A stretch of 64,000 nt of DNA, taken from NCBI GenBank assembly GCA_030435675.1, contig CM059622.1, positions 16,306,001 through 16,370,000 on the forward strand. The letters run 5' to 3'. The notes beneath the pieces were generated by a model. The model did no database searches and was not told where the DNA came from. It worked only from the letters and a program-made list of their open reading frames with translations. How positions within the stretch are numbered: the first letter of the stretch is position 1; every line of letters begins with the position of its first letter. Below are positions 55,396-64,000 of this stretch, piece after piece. This DNA comes from Steinernema hermaphroditum (lineage: Eukaryota > Nematoda > Chromadorea > Rhabditida > Steinernematidae). Both the position numbers and the translations under genes were made by a program.

Positions 55396-57578
55396 TCATG
55401 CCGCCCTCTTATCGAACTGCGCGTCGAACATGTTCTTCAACATTTCAAAGTGCCCATCCTGCTCCTGAGAGATGTTCACTCCCATCTTAGCCATGAAGCT
55501 GTCATTCTTGTTATCATAATTCGTTACTCTAAAACATCATTGATTGATACTCTAACCGTCTTCTCTCTATCTTACTTTCTCTTTTTGAACTCGTAGCAGA
55601 GTAAATAAACCGGTAGTAGGAAATCATATAGCGGATAGATGTCCCTCGTTATGATGACAAAGAGGACTTCTTGGTTGGTATGTGCATACATCGAGCCGAT
55701 TTCGGTGAGTAAGAAGGCAGTTATGCTGATCGTCAAGTGTAGCACAGCCAGCGGTAGAAGAATAGTGACAGAGCGCATGTTTTCTTGCCTCTAAAATAGG
55801 TGCTTTCTCTAAAAATTTGGGCATTTCCTTGCACTACCTGATATTTATGGGTGAGTGTTGCAAATATACGATTTGTGTGTTTTTTCCACAAAAAGTTTAG
55901 GAGCCATAGGACGGCGAATATAATGGCATTGAAGAATTCGATGACGGTCAGAACGTCAGCCACCTGGAAGTATTGGATTATGCCTTATAATGTGTGGGAA
56001 AGCTTACAATGGCAGTTCTATGAACAGCTTCCGGAGTCAAGGACTGCATGGGAAGATGGCGACCGAAGTTAGCCGAAGAGCCGATGAAAGCGGCGATGAA
56101 GAAGCAAGCGAAGATCTAAGAAGACAGGGCTATGAGGAGCGTCTGAGGAAAAGAGCGACTTACACATAGGATGCTTAATACGACACCTAGGTTCTTGTTC
56201 CCTCTCTTTTCGTAAGTTTTCGCGTAGAACGTAGCATAAGATCGTTCGATAGCAAGCGCAGTGATGGTCAGACAGGATCCGGCGTTGCCACAGAACGTGA
56301 CCAGACGACACCACACGCCAATGTAGGCGGGCATCGAGAAGAGTCCACAATCGGAGTCCGTCTAAATTGAACTTGTTGTTGATGGATATTGTGAGACGCA
56401 AACATTGAGAGGAAAACACCGCTGGGGGACCTCCCACATGGAAGCTAGTAAAGCGTGGTTTGCCCATGAACTATTCAAGAGTTTGCAGATTCAAACACAC
56501 CCTTAGAGATGATGTACATCAGCATGCTTTCGGACAGTAATCTCGAAGAGTCTGCTGGCAAAAAAAAACCACATTTGACAATGACATTTACATCTCATTT
56601 TTGGGCACCTTTCAGTGTAAATTTTGGTGGAATAAAAGTGATTTTCCGGCCAGTGAAATTTTGGGTTTTTCAAGCTACTCTCAAAGGTCGGAAGTGTGCA
56701 TGAAATGCGCCCTAAAAAGGTGTTCTGTCGGTGGATACGGTTCTTTCCGAACGGTCGGAATGAAAAGACAGCTGTCAACAAACCTGCCGGAATGCATTAG
56801 GGGAACCCTCCCAAAATCTTTGTGGACGACCAAAAACATATATCATGTTAGTAATAAAGGAAAATGCTGGATTACTCACTTGTGTATTGTTCACAAAGCC
56901 GAATAGCTTTCCCCGTAACCTTATGAGACCCATCACATCATGGGGTTAAAACCTATTCTTTCATAAAAGCGTGTTTACTTCTCTCTCTATGCAAAGGTCG
57001 CCTTATAATTGATCTCTAAATCATCACTTCATGACGCAGTTTCCTTAACCTCATCGCAGTAAATAAGGAACTGTTCGTTTAATTCCATAATCTCTTCCCT
57101 GCGCAATCTCAAAGGGCATTCTTGGACTCGTATGATTAGCGATTTCCGGTAATTACTAACCACGATGGATACTTCTTGCTCTCTGTGCTTCCCAAAATAG
57201 ATGATAATGATACTCACTTGCTCTCTTCTAAACACCGTTAGCCTGAAGAGATCGAATCCGTCGTTGAACGAAACTCCAAATGACGCCACCAAGGTCAAAG
57301 TGTAATGAGCATAGAGGATGATGTTGGCATTCTTGTGTAGGTTTTGGTTTTGTTTCTGAAACGTTCATCAGGCATGAACATGAGAAGGTCACACTTACGA
57401 CAAAGACGAAGACACAGATGAGTAGAGTGAATCCGAGAAGTCCACAGGTGAACTTCAAAGCGAACGCGGTGAGCACTGTAGGAGAATTGGCCAAATACAG
57501 CATGAATTCACAAACAGCCCCGTAGTCGGAAGGGTCCTTCCGGGTAAGGTCTTCCGCCATTTTTCCAACTTGGCTCAT
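55396..57578 (-). CDS. Serpentine chemoreceptor, Sra/Srab/Sre superfamily (2)
   Basis: Seven-transmembrane chemoreceptor, paralogue of the gene at 37891. Exons on the minus strand: 57578-57399, 57355-57218, 56361-56164, 56115-56008, 55963-55838, 55790-55576, 55528-55396; 365 aa. Exons 4 and 5 are exactly 36 and 42 codons, as in the paralogue. TM3 ends with ALAIERSYAT; exon 5 ends LTHKYQ, and RQENMRS opens exon 6; exon 6 carries the last two TM segments, ending YEFKKRK. The C-terminal tail is short and hydrophilic. Intron 2 (856 bp) holds no recognised gene. Faces lnkn-1 tail to tail with about 200 bp between stops. Confidence 0.88.
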
Positions 57579-60500
57579 AAATCACGAGTTCTGAATTTGT
57601 CGAATTAGGAGAGAATTCACTTTTAGGCGGAGCTGTAAACATGTTCAACACGAGAGGGAACTAAACGAGTACTGGAAACTCGATTAGTGTTTCAGCGTTT
57701 GAAGCGTAATTCAGCGTTTAACACCTTATATTAAGGAGCTTCAAAGGGTGATATTAGTGGGGAGAGACATTCGCGGCTAGCAGTTGACGTTCCTGGCTCA
57801 TAGAACAGAATTAGTATTATAATTTGGGACCGCGCAAAAAGGAATTGTGAAAGTACGGGTTTTGCGGTTCAGGGGTGCCCGAAGTTTCAAGTTAAGATAC
57901 TGGTGGCCCCATCGCGGTCGTTGTTCCAGTTCCTTGATGGGACTGTGATGACTGTGTCGTTCATGATTTTCGTCAATATGCTCCGAAGAGAGGTCGGTTT
58001 TGAGAAAGCAGAGAAAACACGGACCCGGCCGGCTCGAAGCGACCCCGACGGTTTTCAAATCAGACACGTTCGTAATGAGCCACACAGGCATCTCCAATAA
58101 GCCGGTTCACTGGCACTATGCCCAAGTAGATAAATAATTGATCCACACTTTTGTTACCCGAAACTTTGAATTCAAAAATCGAGAGAAACTACAGTCGGCT
58201 GGGCCAATCGGTTGGATCCAGCCAGTTGGATTTTCTTCCGATTTTTGCAACCAAAGTTTCGAAATCTGAATTAGCAGGTGTAGATCAATTATTTCTACTC
58301 TAATTAGCACTTCGAAATGTCGGTGCAGAATGAACATCTTAAGCCAATTAAGCTGCGATTAAAGAAAATCGTCCATAACGTCAAGATCTGTCTGCGGAAT
58401 TAGACCGCCTAATGAGTTTTTCAGTACACACGACCTCGTCCACCTTTGTCGCCAAACTGTTCACTTACCACTAGTGATTACTGCTGGTTTGATCAGTCAG
58501 TGGCAAGTGTAGGGTCATACCTATGGGATGGATTGGCTACTGAGCATATCACAAACATTTCGAAAGGTTGGACATTCGAAACATTTCCTCGATCACTCTG
58601 TTTCAGATGGCGGAAAAGCGAATACCACACTTAACAGGTTCTCTTCAGGACATTCTCATCTTGCATCGGTATTTTCTGACGAAATGGTTACTACAGAATA
58701 CAGAGTAAGACTACCTATAGCTACATCACTATATGTAGGTCCTGATAAAAAACGGCAATATAATGAAATCATACATAATACAACGAACTAGGAGAGGCTT
58801 CTTGTGCTTTGTGTTTTCATGGCGCTGGTGGAATTTTTATGCAATTTTTGCGGCTTATACCGTCTTCATCCATTGATACATTCATCAAGTGCTAATTAAG
58901 GCCAAATCGAACGCTGCCCTATTTGGTTGTCTAACACATGACTTCATTGTACTCCCTTGAGCCGAAGACGAATCTGCGTCGGTTGTTTCCTATGCATTCA
59001 AAAGGTCACAGAAACCTCTCGTCATTTCAGATTTAAACACAACGAAAAAAAAGTAAAAAAATAGCGTGGGACAAACCCAAAGTAGAACGGAGCATGATAC
59101 AAGACGTTCAGGATGAAGACGCTCAAGCACCAGCAGCCAGTCTTAAGTAGTTCAGTTACTGTAACACATACTAAAGCAGAGCCCCCCGGTGTTTGTTATC
59201 ATCATTCACATCAAAACACCCAATTTCCAAACGAAACAGCTTTGTTGTTGTAATCGAGGAACCGCCTAATTTTGGGGCGAATCTGAAACGTTTCCGCTGT
59301 CAGACGTAAACAGCTAGATGTGATCGTATTTCAGCTAAATATGGAAACTAGTAAGAAGTGCATTCGCTTCGATCCTCACGTCGCCAAAATAAATATAAAC
59401 AATCAAGAACACCGGACTGAAGAAGTGGGCGAGTAATCTTATCGTAACCGCAGGTGATCCATCCTGGAACGATGCGAACCGAGTACAGTGAAAGATGTCA
59501 AAAGGAAGCTTCAGCGCGATGGGCGTTTTTGAGCAGAATGGCATCATTCCTCGTTATCATCGTTCCCATGGCTATGGACAAGTCACAAACAACCGATTTC
59601 TTATGCCTCGAGGCATGTTGATATAAATAGGATTTTGCTTCTGCGAATACTAAGCTACGGGACCCCAAACGAAGGCCTATTAACCTTGACACCCAAACCA
59701 AAGGAATGGATATAGAATCGCATGCCGTAAGCTCTAAGTTCGAATAACCTAAGAAAGTCGAATAATAACCTGGTCGTCATTTACCAAGAAAGAAAGTCTC
59801 CCTTACAGCAATAAAAAGATCGTTGTCATGTGAACCGCTTTAGGATTTCTCATTAAAGGATGTCTTAGTCATTTCTTACACAAAGGAAAACTTAAGTAGT
59901 AACATACAAACATTGGATCTCTGACGCTTGGGTTGACCTATCAACTCTCCACCCGTTTCCATGTGTCCACGGGTAGGAAAAGAAGAAAACCTCAAAGCTC
60001 TTTTCAATGAATTAACGTAAAACAAACGAAGGATAGCCTAGAAAAAACAAACAAAAGGTCAATAAATTTCAAGTAATTTCCATTGTTCAGCGTACGAAAA
60101 ACACCACACTATATCTCGAAACTGAGGCCAGTTTTTGGAATGTATAAAAAGTAAGGTAAACAAAACAAAAGTTATGAGATAAACGGACACTGGCGTGGAG
60201 CTGGAAGATGGGGTATAGGGGCCAAAATATAGGGATTCAATACCGAATGAAATCTCGGTTGACATCTCCTATGAAGTAGCGTAGAAGTCTATAAAAAAGA
60301 GGGTCAGAACCGGCGTCGAAACGGACCAGACCAAATCATAAACGTTCACAATTAGCCTCAAAAATCTAGCTTGACATCTCCTATAAAATGACGAAGAAGC
60401 GGATAAAAATAGAGCCTAAGCCTAAGCTATGACATCCATTTGCTACTGTAAGCGATTCGATGGTGATCAATCTTGCCGTCCACATGGCTATTGGAGTCGC

Positions 60501-63500
60501 CATCCGAAAGGCCACTACGCCTTCCATGTGCTCACTGTTCCATGTGTCTTCCCGTCCACAGGAGGACTTCAACTTTGACGCCCAGGAGGAATTAACGCGA
60601 AATTGCATTCGGCATCGTGTATCTTTAAAAGTGGACACAACAAAAACACAAATGTGTTGTTACAAACTACTGAAAAAGCCGAAATTGACCATGTTTCGGC
60701 TCACAGAAGCAGTTACTAACAGAGTAAATTACAGCTGTATATGTAAAGGGCATCAATTGACGAAACACTCCCCACATGCTGTCTTGTAGAACAGCTGATT
60801 TTTTGCTTTTATGCGTAACATATGGCTCATGGAAAATATCAATAAAACTGCAAAAAAACGACGACGTCGAAAGGCAAATCAGCTGCCAGCATGCAAAACA
60901 GAATGTGAGAATTGCCATTGGGCGGATGCCCTTTGTGCGAAACAAATTTCGCGTAATGATGCCGAAGGACGGCCAGCCTCGTTTTCGAGTAACCCGAGAC
61001 GTTCCGCATTTGATAATGGTCCATTAATTAGGCCGAAACGACGCCGAACAAATGAACAATTTCCGTCCAAGGACTACATCATAAAATGCAATAGAGGACT
61101 GACGTACTTCGTTTTGATAAATTAATGGATTGTGAGATGATTAAAGCCACTGGATACCAATGCGGCTGAGATTGCCTGTCGGTGGATTGGGCGGAAAATG
61201 AGAGAGCAAGTAGAGCTGTCATGGACCATCAACCCTAAATTACACAACACCAAGCAAAAGGGGAATTACAATGGAGCAATCGCTTGAAAGATGCCTGTTT
61301 ACAGTGTCATGGGTGTGACTATCACGGGTTCGGGCCACCGTACCACAAATCCTTCCTAACTGTTTCTCACATCCTTATAACACAGTTTCACCGCTCTACC
61401 AAACATTACTGTCGCATAAAAACACCAAACACGCATGAACAAACATGAACATCGACAGTAACATGACCAACCCTAGGCGCTTGGTAGCAGCTTGCTGTTG
61501 TATTTGGAGCACTGGGAGACCTCATGGTTTGAGCTACTTCTACGGCTCGTGGAGAAAACCACCTCAAACTTATTATTGTTGAAAAAAATGTTCATATCAC
61601 AACAAGTAGACTTTTGACACCTGCCACTTTCCACGTGTCTGATGCACTGACAAAACTCAACAGCATTATTCTTCGTTATATTGTTATTTTGGCGCACTCT
61701 GTATTATTGTTTTTACAGCAGTTAGCTACGTCAATGCTGGGACGTCTGGTAAAGCTATGATTAACCCAGGAAACTAAGAATGAAGGCACCATCGATTTAA
61801 GGTTAAAAAGCGTCCAATTTGTCAACGCAGACAGGAAGTTCATATATCACCCATAATTACAAAGTGATTATGTAATTATATGTATGCGAATGTTATAAAT
61901 AGGCCTATGGCCCACGCGCGATAAACACCTGCATAGCGAAAAACCCGGCTTCGGCTCGGATTGCACAATTTAAAGAGATGCCGACTCGGCTCGACTGGCT
62001 TCAAGCCAAACTACGCCCAATGGAACCGGACACTTACGGATCGCCTTATATACTGAGGCCGATTGCGACCGTCGGGACCGCTGTGCAGAGAGAGCACGCA
62101 GCGAGAGAAATCGCTCAGCCATGACAACACGTTCGAACATAAAAGAATTTCGGTTGCTCTTGGCCTTATAATGTATCAGTTTGCGTAATTCCAACAAATA
62201 CTGTTCAGTAGTTCCGGGTATACAACTCTACAACTCATGTATTGAGATTCGTCAGAAATGGAACAAGTACGCCTATAAATACTTTAAAAACGATAAGAAA
62301 TAAGGTGGAGAACACGTTGTGCTACATTATGAACCGGGATAAGAATAACTCAAAATGTCACATCACAAAGTTCCCCAAACGACATGTGAATGGACTTTAG
62401 AACTGCCATAAAAAACGAACCTAAAAAGCAAACATCAAAGCTGATCTTTTTTAAGAAAAACACGATGTGAAAGGCGAAGTTCATTTACAGCAGCTTTGTC
62501 CCAGTATTCCAAAAGTTCAGTATTATAAATATTGAATTTTTGGTGGCAAATTGGAGGATTATCCAAGTACTAACCTCAAAATTGGAAGAGAAAAAGAGAT
62601 ACGGTGTACACTGCCACAAATATTTGAATTTTAACAGCTTGTACGACATGAAAACAAAATAGAATCGAGCGCGGAGTCCTTTTCATGGTCACGATCGACT
62701 CTGATCTTTGCTGGCAACATTAACCTATTCATGCGCCTCATTATAAGCAAGCGCTTTCAGAACACCAGCAGTTTTCATTTTCCTATTCGGCCATGTCGTA
62801 AACAGAAAGAAACATGTAATGTTATTGAACTTCTTGCGATTAGTCACAACCAAGCTTCTTGTATAATAGACCTTGTGCTTTTTGAAAGTATAAACATGAC
62901 GCGATTTGTTAGAAGTTTGACCACAACATATGAGAACATGGCGGAAAAAGATTGTCGTCACTCGCAGATCACCACGGATATTTCCACAAACACGCCAGGT
63001 TGAGTATTCTATACCCACAGCTTTTCACTAGACACGTTTGCGTTCCCTGTCATGCTATAATCGGCAGTTAATGTTAGAGATTACCTCACAGACATCACGA
63101 CCTCACACTTAACCAATTTAATAGAATTCACGCTATAAAACATCTGCACGCCGGCACAGCAATAACATAAAAGTGCACAATGTATGCTTTACTTAATTAT
63201 AAGCCGTGGGTGGACAGCCAAGCAGCAAAAGTTGTGAACCATAGGACCTGTAGCCATAACTGAACTAGGGATTCTGTCTGACAGATGACCTCACACAAAA
63301 TTCGTAACTATTCAGTATTCAGTCAGTGTGGGAAATGTATTAAATCGACATGCCACACACTGCCATCATTCTAACTTCAAAGTCGGTTAGCCACTTTCCT
63401 ACTCCATGTAGTCCATAAAACCATGAAAACTGCTCCCGATAAACGCTGTTTTCAACTACCTGCCTATTACTTTTATCCAACATCATGCTTGGTGTAATAC

Positions 63501-63893
63501 CAGGGTTTCCCACACAGAAGACAAAGGCGATGAAAATCCGATCACTGCTGTTCCCATGTAGCAGGAAGGAGAAGAATGGATGTTATGATTGCAGCTACCA
63601 TGTTTTCCTAGGAAAATAATAGCGTAGCCGCTGTGTGGATAACGATACAAAACAAAAGAAAGTAATAGGTTGTTCGAATGTCTGTTATTGCAATGGAAAA
63701 GTATACGACAAAGCATGTTTCATAGTAAGTGAGTCATGTCAAAGATTGCGTATAGCGCAGACATCTTGCGTCCACCACTACTAACAGGCTCCAAAACTGC
63801 AACTGTGATGAAAGTAAGATTGAATTCGGAGACATGCAAGATGAGCATTTGGCTTTTATTGCTTGATTTGGTTTAGATATAAGCGAAAAAATG
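57579..63893. other. 6.3-kb region without a supported gene
   Basis: No ORF here shows homology, codon bias or splice logic that I can support. Noted items: two imperfect copies of a block with GACATCTCCTAT near 60262 and 60374; a small ORF at 60811-61125 with K/R-rich and Cys/His residues but no domain; and a GC-richer block 61945-62130. It may contain introns of a gene extending beyond the window. Confidence 0.4.
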
Positions 63894-63964
63894 TGCATCG
63901 GCCGGGAATCGAACCCGGGCCGCCCGCGTGGCAGGCGAGCATTCTACCACTGAACCACCGATGC
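63894..63964 (-). tRNA. tRNA-Gly (GCC)
   Basis: 71 nt, canonical. The 36 bp that follow to the window end match the spacer after the tRNA at 10973, so a second copy of that inverted pair probably continues outside. Confidence 0.95.
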
Positions 63965-64000
63965 TCCTGATGGATAGCTGCTCGGATTAGGGATCCCATC

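Noticed and set aside
57798..58100. Overlapping ORFs on both strands (99 and 65 aa)
   Set aside because: No similarity, no splice partners; not enough for a gene call.
60811..61125. 104-aa ORF with K/R-rich start and a few Cys/His
   Set aside because: Cys/His spacing does not form a known zinc finger; no codon bias; composition is that of flanking DNA.

Overview
The window is nuclear DNA of a nematode. The clearest evidence is a spliced-leader RNA gene at 32993 whose first 22 nt equal the nematode SL1 exon. Supporting evidence is the gene set (two Sra/Srab/Sre-superfamily chemoreceptors, a levamisole-type nicotinic receptor subunit, a patched-related protein, an astacin), introns mostly of 35-60 bp, and AATAAA signals right after, or overlapping, stop codons. 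A single-exon F-box-like gene near 43.4-44.3 kb resembles a large family I associate with Steinernema; that genus guess is weak.

Layout. 1-8579 (+): most of a CHD-7/Kismet chromatin remodeller, open at its 5' end. 9.0-10.7 kb: RTE retrotransposon fragment and a decayed mariner/Tc1-type element. 12010-15145 (+): nicotinic acetylcholine receptor alpha-type subunit, 505 aa. 16487-19632 (+): patched-related protein, 880 aa, strongly GC-rich. 20110-21185 and 22588-23646 (+): tandem S1 serine proteases, with a truncated inverted third copy between them. 24382-29539: a hAT transposon with an exact 8-bp target duplication, carrying a nested full-length RTE retrotransposon with an intact 969-aa ORF. 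30709-32376: a Tc1-type fold-back element with two 630-bp arms. 32615-33092: a U1 snRNA gene (-) and an SL1 RNA gene (+) transcribed divergently, each with the same promoter element at the same distance. 37891-40628 (+) and 55396-57578 (-): two chemoreceptor paralogues with matching exon structure. 43386-44279 (-): F-box-like gene. 47220-50556 (+): an astacin metalloprotease ending in an EGF, a CUB and an unusual C-type lectin domain. 52654-55189 (+): linkin/ITFG1 (lnkn-1). 57.6-63.9 kb: no gene I can support.

The 20-64 kb part is full of small RNA genes and mobile elements. There are eleven tRNA-Gly(GCC), five tRNA-Gly(UCC), one initiator tRNA-Met and one tRNA-Asp. Five GCC/UCC pairs form a repeated divergent cassette, two of them inside introns of protein genes. 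Short retroposons of about 450-625 bp share both ends with the resident RTE element, which suggests it moves them in trans. Exon boundaries were set by GT-AG (once GC-AG) signals and by requiring frame closure; for each multi-exon model the summed exon length is a multiple of three.
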